DNA from: an uncultured Lachnospiraceae bacterium
GTDB taxonomy: Bacteria > Bacillota > Clostridia > Lachnospirales > Lachnospiraceae
DNA: 14,099 bases
NCBI GenBank assembly: GCA_947068385.1
Contig: CAMTBF010000032.1
Location: forward strand, 1-14,099
Reading direction: 5' to 3'
How positions within the stretch are numbered: position 1 is the first letter of the stretch; each line of letters starts with the position of its first letter. A program made the position numbers and the translations under genes. Below, one piece after another: positions 1 through 6,679 of the stretch. Under the pieces are notes generated by a model that did no database searches, was not told where the DNA came from, and saw only the letters and a list, made by a program, of their open reading frames with translations.

Positions 1-53
1 GTTGCCCACAACAGATTTTGAGTCTGCCTCGTCTGCCATTCCGACACGCCGGC
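1..53 (-). tRNA. tRNA-Leu (anticodon CAA), 5' part only, cut by window edge
   Basis: The minus strand from 53 downward begins with the acceptor strand GCCGGCG, followed by a D-arm with the GG of the D-loop and an anticodon arm. The stem GCAGA/TCTGT encloses the seven-base loop CTCAAAA, which places anticodon CAA (Leu, codon UUG) at 20 to 18. After the anticodon arm comes TGGGCAAC, the start of a long variable arm, as expected for a class II leucine tRNA. The T-arm and the 3' acceptor strand lie outside the window, so the molecule cannot be folded completely here. A near-consensus promoter lies 42 bases upstream. tRNA-Ser, the other common class II tRNA, is excluded by the anticodon. Confidence 0.88.
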
Positions 54-94
54 ATCTATGCCATGAAGTCTGATGAACACCTCACAACACGTCA

Positions 95-123
95 ATTTTA
101 TCACAGAAAGCGCCGCTTGACAA
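95..123 (-). promoter_or_regulatory. Vegetative sigma-A type promoter of the tRNA-Leu gene
   Basis: On the minus strand there is TTGTCA (-35, 123 to 118), exactly 17 bases, then TAAAAT (-10, 100 to 95), preceded by TGA, so it is also an extended -10. Each hexamer matches the consensus at five of six positions. The DNA just upstream of -35 is AT-rich (AAATTATT), like an UP element. Initiation would be near base 88, giving a leader of about 35 nt before the mature tRNA 5' end at 53. This is the strongest promoter in the window, as expected for a stable RNA gene. Confidence 0.78.
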
Positions 124-149
124 GCAATAATTTGGCTTTTCCTTCTTTC

Positions 150-199
150 GCACTATTCACTGCGCCCCTCTGAATTATCAGAAAATTTCGCAATAGTGC
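150..199. repeat. Composite inverted repeat between the S66 peptidase gene and the tRNA promoter
   Basis: GCACTATT (150-157) is perfectly repeated inverted as AATAGTGC (192-199). Inside, GCG (162-164) can pair with CGC (189-191), leaving a four-base bulge, and a second perfect hairpin TCTGA-ATTA-TCAGA (169-182) sits at the tip. The element begins 14 bases past the peptidase stop codon and ends 26 bases before the tRNA -35 box. It could act as a transcript end or a 3' stabiliser for the long operon, but neither strand has the run of T needed for a normal intrinsic terminator. It could also be a small dispersed repeat or a remnant. The function is unknown. Confidence 0.5.
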
Positions 200-213
200 T
201 ATAAAACATTGTA

Positions 214-1293
214 TCACACATACCGCATCTCAATCCGGATATCGTTCCCCTTCACCGCCACATCTGCCATGCTCCCCACCACGATCGGCATCATAGGCGG
301 CAGATGGCCCAAGTCCACGTCCATGACCACCGGCACGTCTTTCCGCCCGGCCACCTCCAATACCGCGCCGTAGGCATCCAGCCCCATCAGAGGCTCCCCG
401 TTTTGGGGCCGACCGATCAGGAAGCCTTTCACATGCTCGAACCAGCCCGATTCCTCCAGCTGCCATAAGCCACGGCGGATGGCGAACACGTTCAGCTCAC
501 AGGCCTCCAGGAACCAGATGATGCCATCCTCCTTGTACCGCTCCACAAACTCCTTCGTCCTGTCATAGCGGGTGCCCGGCAGGTTCACCAGGCAGTCCAG
601 GCAGCCTCCCAGGAGCCTGCCGCGAAACCTCAGCTCTCCCGAAGCCTCTTCCTTTCCCACAAAGGAACGAATCGCCAGGGGCTCTGTGAGATTGTAAGGG
701 GCCAGCGGATTCTCCGGGCTCTTTAAGGACTCCTTCTCCCACTGCCCATAGCCCCGCACTACCGCGCCATGCGGCTCCTTCTCTCCCATCGCGTTTCGCA
801 TCCAAGCACCGCTCTTCCCGGCAAGAATCCCAAGCGCATCCCACAATGCATCATGCCAGGGCTCCATGCCAAAGGAGGACGCACAGGGCCCGTACACGGA
901 AGCCGTGTCCGCCAAAGTGGCCAGCAGATAGGTCAGGTTCGTATTGTCGGAATACCCCATGAACCACTTAGGCTCCGCCTGGGCAAGCTTTCCAAAGTCC
1001 ACATAGGGCAGGATCTCGCACATCAGCTCCCCGCCGCCGCAGGAGATCAGGCAGTCCGGCTCCCTGGAAAGGAACATCTCCATCACTTCCCTGGCGCAGC
1101 TTTCCGGCGTGCTGCTGATGCCGATGCCCTTCCCCGCGTAGCAGTTCGGCCCGAGGATCGTGCGGTAGCCCATCTCCCGCCACTTTTCCAGGGCATGGCC
1201 AAAGCCTGTCCGATAGGGTTCGATGTTGCAGCCAAATGACGGCGCCAGAAAGCCGATCGTGCCTCCCTGTGGCAAATGTTTCGGATATCTCAT
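214..1293 (-). CDS. Peptidase family S66, LD-carboxypeptidase / MccF-like serine peptidase
   Basis: The 359-residue protein matches family S66, cytoplasmic serine peptidases that either trim the L,D-bond of murein tetrapeptides during wall recycling (LdcA) or cleave peptidyl-nucleotide antibiotics (MccF). The N-terminal domain opens with GGTIGFLAPS and contains a glycine-rich ISCGGGE (84-90). The nucleophile motif is GYSDN with Ser115. Glu263 in FLEACE and His330 in DLGHLPP complete the Ser-Glu-His triad of the family, in the expected order. The start at 1293 is supported by a GGAGGG site seven bases upstream. It is the last gene of the hisH-hisF-ung-lysA run, 39 bases after the lysA-like gene. 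The neighbouring decarboxylase, which would act on wall-precursor diaminopimelate, makes a peptidoglycan role attractive. Family membership is firm; the choice between murein recycling and peptide-antibiotic resistance is not. Confidence 0.88.
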   Translation of the reverse strand: MRYPKHLPQGGTIGFLAPSFGCNIEPYRTGFGHALEKWREMGYRTILGPNCYAGKGIGISSTPESCAREVMEMFLSREPDCLISCGGGELMCEILPYVDFGKLAQAEPKWFMGYSDNTNLTYLLATLADTASVYGPCASSFGMEPWHDALWDALGILAGKSGAWMRNAMGEKEPHGAVVRGYGQWEKESLKSPENPLAPYNLTEPLAIRSFVGKEEASGELRFRGRLLGGCLDCLVNLPGTRYDRTKEFVERYKEDGIIWFLEACELNVFAIRRGLWQLEESGWFEHVKGFLIGRPQNGEPLMGLDAYGAVLEVAGRKDVPVVMDVDLGHLPPMMPIVVGSMADVAVKGNDIRIEMRYV

Positions 1294-1332
1294 GTAAATT
1301 CCCTCCCGGCCTCTGCTTTCAGCCGCCCTCTC

Positions 1333-2670
1333 CTACATCCCTGCGCGGTTGCCCGTCACAGCGTCCTGGCGCTCCGGAAACATCCTGTCATAAACTTCAA
1401 ATCCGTCAAACGTGGTAAAATAATCCTTCGGCGTCTCCGCCCTGCGGATCAGCTCCACGCTGCCGTCCTCTCTCAGCAACAGCTCCGCGGACTTCAACTT
1501 CCCGTTGTAATTGTACCCCATGGAAAATCCGTGGGCCCCGGTGTCGTGGATCGCCATATAGTCCCCGATCTCCACCTTTGGCAGCGCCCGGTCGATGGCG
1601 AATTTGTCATTGTTCTCGCACAGCGATCCCACCACGTCATAGGTATGGTCGCAGGGCGCGTCCTCCTTGCCCAGCACCGTGATATGATGGTACGCGCCGT
1701 ACATGGCAGGCCGCATCAGATTCACCGCGCAGGCGTCAACCCCTATATATTCCTTGTGGATATGCTTCTCGTGGATCACCTTCGTCACCAGATGCCCGAA
1801 AGGCCCGGTCATGTACCGGCCAAGCTCGGTATAGATAGCCACGTCCCCCATCCCCGCCGGGGTGAGGATCTCCTCATAGGCCTTGCGCACGCCCTCTCCA
1901 ATGATGCGGATGTCATTGGGCTCCTGATCCGGGCGATAGGGAATCCCGATGCCTCCGGACAGGTTGACGAAAGCGATTCTCGCCCCCGTCTCCCGCTGCA
2001 GCTCCACGGCCAGCTCGAAAAGCTGCCTGGCCAGCTCCGGATAGTATTCATTGGACACCGTATTGCTGGCCAGGAACGCATGGATGCCGAAGCGCTCCAC
2101 GCCCCGCTCCTTCAGGATGCGGAAGCCCTCAAACATCTGCTCTTTTGTAAATCCGTACTTGGCGTCCCCGGGGTTGTCCATGATGTCCGTGCCCATGGCG
2201 AAATACCCGCCGGGATTGAAGCGGCAGCTCAGTGTCTTCGGGAGATACCCCAAAGTCCTCTCCAGGAAATCGATATGGGTGATATCGTCCAGGTTGATGG
2301 TAGCGCCCAGCTTGGCCGCCAGGGCGTATTCCTCCGCCGGCGTCTCATTGGAGGAGAACATGATATCCTCCCCTTTCATTCCCACCGCGCCGGCAAGCAT
2401 CAGCTCCGTATAGGAGGAACAGTCGCTGCCGCAGCCGTATTCCTTCAGAATCTCCATCAAAAAAGGATTGGGAGCCGCCTTCACCGCGAAGAACTCCTTG
2501 TACCCCGGATTCCAGGAGAACGCCTCCTTCAAAGCCCTGGCATTCTCACGAATCCCCCTCTCATCATAGATATGAAAGGGGGTCGGATAAGTCTTGACGA
2601 TTTCCTCCACCAGCTGCCTGGTGACGAACGCTTTCTTTTCCATTGTATGTTCATTCTCCCTTGTAGTCAT
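1333..2670 (-). CDS. lysA: LysA-like fold-type III PLP decarboxylase (probable diaminopimelate decarboxylase)
   Basis: This is an alanine-racemase-fold PLP enzyme with a C-terminal beta domain. The predicted reaction is decarboxylation of meso-diaminopimelate to L-lysine, the last step of lysine synthesis. Numbering from the ATG at 2670 (445 aa), the PLP lysine is Lys64 in FAVKAAPNP, followed by HAFLASN (197-203), the phosphate-binding NLSGGIGIP (236-244), TELGR (281-285) and CENND (351-355) with the cysteine expected to reach across the dimer. Several of these differ from the textbook LysA motifs (HIGS, EPGR, CESGD, GAYG), so another carboxylated diamine is possible. The start is uncertain. 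The ATG at 2670 has AGAAGGA nine bases upstream, the ATG at 2643 gives the more family-like N-terminus MEKKAFV with AAGGGAG twelve bases upstream, and a TTG at 2703 would overlap the ung stop. It follows ung closely and is probably co-transcribed with it. Confidence 0.8.
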   Translation of the reverse strand: MTTRENEHTMEKKAFVTRQLVEEIVKTYPTPFHIYDERGIRENARALKEAFSWNPGYKEFFAVKAAPNPFLMEILKEYGCGSDCSSYTELMLAGAVGMKGEDIMFSSNETPAEEYALAAKLGATINLDDITHIDFLERTLGYLPKTLSCRFNPGGYFAMGTDIMDNPGDAKYGFTKEQMFEGFRILKERGVERFGIHAFLASNTVSNEYYPELARQLFELAVELQRETGARIAFVNLSGGIGIPYRPDQEPNDIRIIGEGVRKAYEEILTPAGMGDVAIYTELGRYMTGPFGHLVTKVIHEKHIHKEYIGVDACAVNLMRPAMYGAYHHITVLGKEDAPCDHTYDVVGSLCENNDKFAIDRALPKVEIGDYMAIHDTGAHGFSMGYNYNGKLKSAELLLREDGSVELIRRAETPKDYFTTFDGFEVYDRMFPERQDAVTGNRAGM

Positions 2671-2699
2671 TTCTCCCGATCCTTCTGCCGCTTCTATTG

Positions 2700-3374
2700 T
2701 CAAACGTTCTCAATCTGCCAGTCGATCGGCTCCAGCCCGTTCTCCTCCAGGAACCGGTTGGTCTGGCTGAAGGGCCTGCTGCCAAAGAACCCGCTGCTTG
2801 CGGAATAGGGGCTGGGATGGGCAGCCTTCAGTATCAGGTGCTTCGGGTTGTCCAGCATCTTCTCCTTCATCTGGGCAGGCCGCCCCCAGAGGATGAAGAC
2901 AATGGGCCTGTCCTGCTTGTTCAGCGCGCGGATCGCCGCGTCCGTGAACTCCTCCCAGCCCTTTCCCCTGTGGGAATTGGCCTGGTGGGCCCGCACCGTC
3001 AGCACCGTGTTCAGCATCAGGATCCCCTGCCGCGCCCATTTCACCAGATAGCCGTTGTTGGGGATATAGCAGCCCAGATCGTCCTGGAGCTCCTTATAAA
3101 TGTTCACCAGGGACGGCGGGATGCCCACATCGGGCTTCACGGAAAAGCAGAGCCCGTGGGCCTGTCCAACATTGTGGTAGGGATCCTGCCCGATGATGAC
3201 CACCTTCACCTCGCTCAGGGGCGTCAGATGGAACGCGTTGAAGATATCGTCCGCGGGCGGGAACACCTGTCTGGTATTATACTCCGTCTTCACGAACTCA
3301 TACAGCGTTTTGTAATAAGGCTTATGGAATTCCGGCCCCAGCTCCGCCAGCCAGTCGTTTTCTATCATTCCCAT
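2700..3374 (-). CDS. ung: Uracil-DNA glycosylase, family 1
   Basis: The enzyme removes uracil from DNA in base-excision repair, after cytosine deamination or dUMP misincorporation. The 224-residue protein is close to the usual length of about 225-230. All diagnostic motifs are visible: the water-activating loop GQDPYH (62-67, catalytic Asp64), the pocket phenylalanine in GLCFS (Phe77), the proline-serine loop PPSLVN (86-91), LLNT-type LMLNTVLTV (119-127) and the minor-groove loop HPSPYS (186-191, catalytic His186). The start ATG at 3374 has AAGGACGG upstream; a second in-frame ATG two codons later is less likely. It lies 28 bases after hisF and its stop abuts the next gene. Its placement in a histidine/lysine gene run looks like operon hitch-hiking, not a functional link. 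Confidence 0.96.
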   Translation of the reverse strand: MGMIENDWLAELGPEFHKPYYKTLYEFVKTEYNTRQVFPPADDIFNAFHLTPLSEVKVVIIGQDPYHNVGQAHGLCFSVKPDVGIPPSLVNIYKELQDDLGCYIPNNGYLVKWARQGILMLNTVLTVRAHQANSHRGKGWEEFTDAAIRALNKQDRPIVFILWGRPAQMKEKMLDNPKHLILKAAHPSPYSASSGFFGSRPFSQTNRFLEENGLEPIDWQIENV

Positions 3375-3402
3375 CTTTTGTCCGTCCTTTTTTACCGATT
3401 GT

Positions 3403-4161
3403 CTATAGCCTGACGCTGATCCCCCGGCTGCGCAGATACTCCTTCACCTGCCGGATCTCCAGCTCTTTATAATGGAACAGAGAGGCCGCCAGCACCGCCT
3501 CTGCCCCCGCGTCCGCCAGGGCCTCGTAGAAATGCGACAGCTCCCCGGCGCCGCCGGAGGCGATTACCGGTATGTCCACCGCATCCGCCACGGCTTTGGT
3601 CAGCTCCAGGTCGTATCCCGCTTTCGTCCCGTCCCCGTCCATGCTGGTCAGCAGAATCTCCCCCGCCCCCAGGCGCTCCGCCTCCATGGCCCATTCCACC
3701 GCGTCCAGCCCTACGTCCACCCGGCCGCCGTTCTTATACACGCTGTAGCCACCGCCCGGCCGCCTCTTGGCGTCGATAGCCACCACCACGCACTGGCTGC
3801 CGAATTTATCCGCCGCCTCGGATATGAGCTCCGGGTTCATGATTGCCGCAGAGTTCACGGAAATCTTGTCCGCGCCCTCCCGCAGAATCGCCCTGAAATC
3901 CTCCACGGTGCGTATGCCTCCGCCCACCGTGAAGGGAATGAACAGCTCCGCGGCCACCCGCCGCACCCACTCCAGCTGGGTATTGCGGCTGTCCGAGGAA
4001 GCCGTGATGTCCAGGAACACCACCTCGTCCGCCCCGGCCTTATCGTAGGCCGCCGCCACGTCCGCCGGGTCTCCCGCGTCCCGCAGATTCACGAAATTGA
4101 TTCCTTTTACCACCCTGCCGTCCTTGATGTCCAGGCAGGGAATCACTCTCTTTGTATGCAT
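3403..4161 (-). CDS. hisF: Imidazole glycerol phosphate synthase, cyclase subunit
   Basis: The cytoplasmic (beta/alpha)8-barrel partner of HisH uses ammonia passed through the barrel to convert PRFAR into imidazole glycerol phosphate and AICAR, joining histidine and purine synthesis. The 252 residues match the normal length. The catalytic pair Asp11 (in [14 protein letters not shown]) and Asp130 (in VVVAIDAKR) is at the canonical positions. The two phosphate-binding sites are seen as TVGGGIRT (78-85) and IASGGAG (200-206), with [12 protein letters not shown] (173-184) between them. The start is fixed by AGGAG six bases before the ATG and by the family N-terminus [11 protein letters not shown]. 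It starts 15 bases after hisH, as expected for subunits made in equal amounts. No other his gene is present in the window. Confidence 0.97.
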   Translation of the reverse strand: MHTKRVIPCLDIKDGRVVKGINFVNLRDAGDPADVAAAYDKAGADEVVFLDITASSDSRNTQLEWVRRVAAELFIPFTVGGGIRTVEDFRAILREGADKISVNSAAIMNPELISEAADKFGSQCVVVAIDAKRRPGGGYSVYKNGGRVDVGLDAVEWAMEAERLGAGEILLTSMDGDGTKAGYDLELTKAVADAVDIPVIASGGAGELSHFYEALADAGAEAVLAASLFHYKELEIRQVKEYLRSRGISVRL

Positions 4162-4176
4162 CGGACTCTCCTATCT

Positions 4177-4791
4177 TCAGCCTGCGCAGATCCCGCAGAA
4201 ATTCCGCAGGATTCCCATCCCCGCCTCCGAGCTCTTCTCCGGATGGAACTGGCAGGCGAACACATTCCCCTTCTCTACGGAAGCGTGTATATGTGTCCCA
4301 TATTCCGTGCACGCAGTAACGATGCCCTCATCCGCCGCCTGCAGGTAATAGGAGTGGACGAAATAGACATATGGATTTGCCTCCAGCCCTTCGAACAGCC
4401 GCCCTCTCCGGGGAAAGCCCAGATCGTTCCATCCGATGTGGGGAATCTTCAGCCCGCCGGAGGCGGGTATCCGCAGAATCCGTCCCTCCAGGACATGGAG
4501 CCCCTCCACCCCGGGGCTCTCCTCGCTGCTGTCGAACAGAAGCTGCAGCCCCAGGCAGATCCCCAGGAAAGGCTTCCCGGACTCCACGCACCGGTGAATC
4601 ACATCCACCAGGCCGTAAGCCCGCAGCTTCCCCATGGCATCTCCAAAGGCCCCCACCCCCGGCAGGATCACGCCGTCAGCCCCCAGGATCGCTTCCGCGT
4701 CCCTGGTGGCTGCCGCCTCCTGTCCCAGATGGAGCAGGGCCTTCTCCACGCTTTTTATGTTCCCTGCGTCATAATCGATAATCGCTATCAT
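4177..4791 (-). CDS. hisH: Imidazole glycerol phosphate synthase, glutamine amidotransferase subunit
   Basis: This class I glutamine amidotransferase releases ammonia from glutamine for HisF. Starting at the ATG at 4791 gives 204 residues with the family N-terminus MIAIIDYDAGN. The oxyanion strand is LPGVGAFGD (43-51), the nucleophile is Cys79 in GICLGLQLL, and the rest of the triad is His183 and Glu185 in QFHPEKS. PHIGWND (117-123) is the usual HisF-contact motif. An in-frame ATG ten codons earlier (4821) is rejected because it adds a low-complexity tail outside the family alignment. GAAGAGG lies about four bases before the chosen ATG. The gene lies 63 bases after the membrane protein gene, with no terminator between them, so it may be read from the promoter near 6650. 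Confidence 0.96.
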   Translation of the reverse strand: MIAIIDYDAGNIKSVEKALLHLGQEAAATRDAEAILGADGVILPGVGAFGDAMGKLRAYGLVDVIHRCVESGKPFLGICLGLQLLFDSSEESPGVEGLHVLEGRILRIPASGGLKIPHIGWNDLGFPRRGRLFEGLEANPYVYFVHSYYLQAADEGIVTACTEYGTHIHASVEKGNVFACQFHPEKSSEAGMGILRNFCGICAG

Positions 4792-4854
4792 ATTGCCTCT
4801 TCCCGCATCCTGCCGCCGCATCCTGCCCTTTCGGCGGACGCGGCATATCCGGCA

Positions 4855-6615
4855 TCAATCTACGAAATTACCCTCTTCCAGCTCCGCCTCTTCCGGCAGC
4901 TCGTCCGCAATGGCGTCCGCTCCGGCATCGGGCTGGCCCTCGGCCTCCCCCGCATCGCCGGAATCCGAATCCCCTTCCGGCGGCTGTACGGAGGGCGCGC
5001 TCCCGGAACCGTATCCCTTTCCCTCCGCCAGCGCGGTGACGGCTCTGGTATACTCTATGCGGCTTCCCAGTGCCGCGATTTCCTTCGCCTGCTCCTCCGT
5101 GATGCCGTACCTGTCGGACAGGATGCCCAGGATACCGGCGTAGAGCTGCTCTACCTCCGGCAGGGCCTCGCACCGGGCGGCATACTCCTGGACGGCCGGA
5201 TAATCCGCCACCGTCTGGAGCAGGCTGTCCACCGCCTGCACCTCGGTGCCGTTTTTCAGGACGATCTCGTACTTCCGGCACTCCTGTTCCATATAGAGGA
5301 TGCTCTCTGCCTTGCCGTACATCCGGGCCTGCTCCTCGTCCAGCTTCTTGCCGTAGAGGTTCTGGTAACAGGTCTGATAGTCGCCGTTGCTGAAAGCCTC
5401 CGCGGCTTCCTGCCTTACGGAATAGTCCGAGGCCAGGTTCACGAAGATGAACACCACAGCGCCTACCGTAGCGCCCAGCAGCAGGATGGGCAGGGCCTTC
5501 CTGAAGGTAAGCTTCTTGCCGGTATAGGGCTCCGGCTCCTTGGCCTTCTTCGGCTTCTTGGGCTTCGCCGGCTTGGCAGGCTTAGGCGCCTTTTTCTTCT
5601 TCTCTTTCTTCTTGGCGGGCTTCTTTGCCTTCTTCGCTTTCTTTCCGCCGGCCTTCTCTTTGTCCAGATCCTTCAGGATCTCCTCATTCTCCTCGGACAA
5701 GGGGATATCTTCATTCTCCGGCTCCTCCTCGGTCAGCATGGTGATGATCTTGGTCATGAGGCCGCCCTTGCGCTTTGCCCCGCCCTCTTCCTTCTGCCCG
5801 TTGGAGATGTCCGGGATGAAAGCATCTATCTCATCCATGTCCAGCTCCATGATATCGGATTCCGCTGTCTCTTCTTTTACTGGCGCCACGTCCCTTTCCT
5901 TCATCCTTTCCGCTTCCGACGCTTTCTCCCGCTCCAGGGCAGCATCATATTCCTTTCCCAGCTCATTGACGCTGAAGCCGCCGGGCTCCCGGGCGGATTC
6001 CCTCTCTTCCCCGCGTCCCACATTCCCCGCGTCGGAGACGATGCTGTCCAGCAGATCCTTGTCCAGGAGCATGTCGTACTCCTCGATCTCCCCGGGGCCC
6101 TCCGCTTTCGCCTCCGATGGCTCCGGATCCTTGCCGCCGCGCTTCTTCCCCCGCTTCGCCGCCTTCTCGGCTTTGGCCGCCTCCTTTTCCGCTTTCCGTC
6201 TGGCTGCCTTTTCCGCCTTTTCCTGGGCTTTCCGCGATTTTTTCTCTGCTTTGCGCGCCTTGGCGTCCGCAGGTTCCTCCGCTGCTTCCGCCCCTTCTAT
6301 GTCCGCGAGCAGCCTGTCTGCCGGGCCCTGCCGAGAGCCCGTCTCCTCCGCTGCCCCTTCGTCGATCGCCTCGTTCCTGTCGGACTTCTTCAGCATGTCC
6401 TGAATGTCCATCAGGTCGTCGTCCGCAGAGCTCCCTGCTTCCTCCAGCATGTCAAGGACGTCCCCCTGGGGCTCCTTGGGCTCCTCCGGACGCGTCCCCG
6501 CGCCCTCTGCCAGGAGCTTCTCTATCTCCTCCGCCGACAGCTCCGTGAGAGCGTCGATTCCCAGGCTATCCGATTCCACGTTCCCGTTTACGTTTTTTTC
6601 CTCATTGGAAGGCAT
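4855..6615 (-). CDS. Uncharacterised single-pass membrane protein with long charged cytoplasmic region and EIDALL-like motifs
   Basis: I do not recognise a named family. The 586-residue product has four parts. Residues 1-320 are acidic and mostly disordered, broken by a Lys/Ala/Glu-rich probable helix at about 118-160. Residues 322-360 are almost pure Lys/Ala/Pro, very basic, directly before the membrane. One hydrophobic segment lies at about 375-396. Residues 397-586 are helical, with a GDYQTCYQNLYGK stretch resembling a TPR-type helix pair, ending in an acidic Gly/Ser/Asp tail. By the positive-inside rule the N-terminal 370 residues are cytoplasmic and the C-terminal part is outside. LSAEEIEKLL (26-35) and LDMDEIDAFI (258-267), and more weakly LDKDLLDSIV (184-193), resemble the EIDALL motif by which FliM/FliY bind CheY-P. 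The start is supported by GGAGGAG five bases before the ATG. It lies 41 bases after the sirtuin-like gene and has its own predicted promoter. The function is unknown; a scaffold or tether is a guess. Confidence 0.85.
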   Translation of the reverse strand: MPSNEEKNVNGNVESDSLGIDALTELSAEEIEKLLAEGAGTRPEEPKEPQGDVLDMLEEAGSSADDDLMDIQDMLKKSDRNEAIDEGAAEETGSRQGPADRLLADIEGAEAAEEPADAKARKAEKKSRKAQEKAEKAARRKAEKEAAKAEKAAKRGKKRGGKDPEPSEAKAEGPGEIEEYDMLLDKDLLDSIVSDAGNVGRGEERESAREPGGFSVNELGKEYDAALEREKASEAERMKERDVAPVKEETAESDIMELDMDEIDAFIPDISNGQKEEGGAKRKGGLMTKIITMLTEEEPENEDIPLSEENEEILKDLDKEKAGGKKAKKAKKPAKKKEKKKKAPKPAKPAKPKKPKKAKEPEPYTGKKLTFRKALPILLLGATVGAVVFIFVNLASDYSVRQEAAEAFSNGDYQTCYQNLYGKKLDEEQARMYGKAESILYMEQECRKYEIVLKNGTEVQAVDSLLQTVADYPAVQEYAARCEALPEVEQLYAGILGILSDRYGITEEQAKEIAALGSRIEYTRAVTALAEGKGYGSGSAPSVQPPEGDSDSGDAGEAEGQPDAGADAIADELPEEAELEEGNFVD

Positions 6616-6650
6616 GTTCTCTCCTCCGGTTTCTATGAATGTCCATCCCT

Positions 6651-6679
6651 ATTTTATCACAGCTCCCCCAGCCAATCAA
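6651..6679 (-). promoter_or_regulatory. Predicted promoter for the 586-residue protein gene and downstream hisHF run
   Basis: On the minus strand there is TTGATT (6679 to 6674), exactly 17 bases, then TAAAAT (6656 to 6651), preceded by TGA (extended -10). The -35 and spacer lie inside the last codons of the sirtuin-like gene and the -10 just after its stop. Initiation near 6644 leaves about 28 nt before the ATG at 6615, enough for the GGAGGAG site. The -35 matches at four of six positions and the -10 at five. The same extended -10 (TGATAAAAT) occurs at the tRNA promoter. Confidence 0.55.

Noticed and set aside
1..213. An integration site or mobile element next to the tRNA-Leu gene
   Set aside because: Elements usually insert at the tRNA 3' end, which is outside the window; on the visible 5' side there is no integrase, attachment-site copy or transposase.
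1276..2808. A plus-strand open frame of 510 codons
   Set aside because: It is antisense to the lysA-like gene, whose PLP motifs are clear, and has no motif or good ribosome binding site of its own.
4792..4854. A promoter or terminator between the 586-residue gene and hisH
   Set aside because: The gap has only a partial repeat (GCATCCTGCC twice) and no paired -35/-10 or stem with a T-run, so hisH is more likely read through from upstream.
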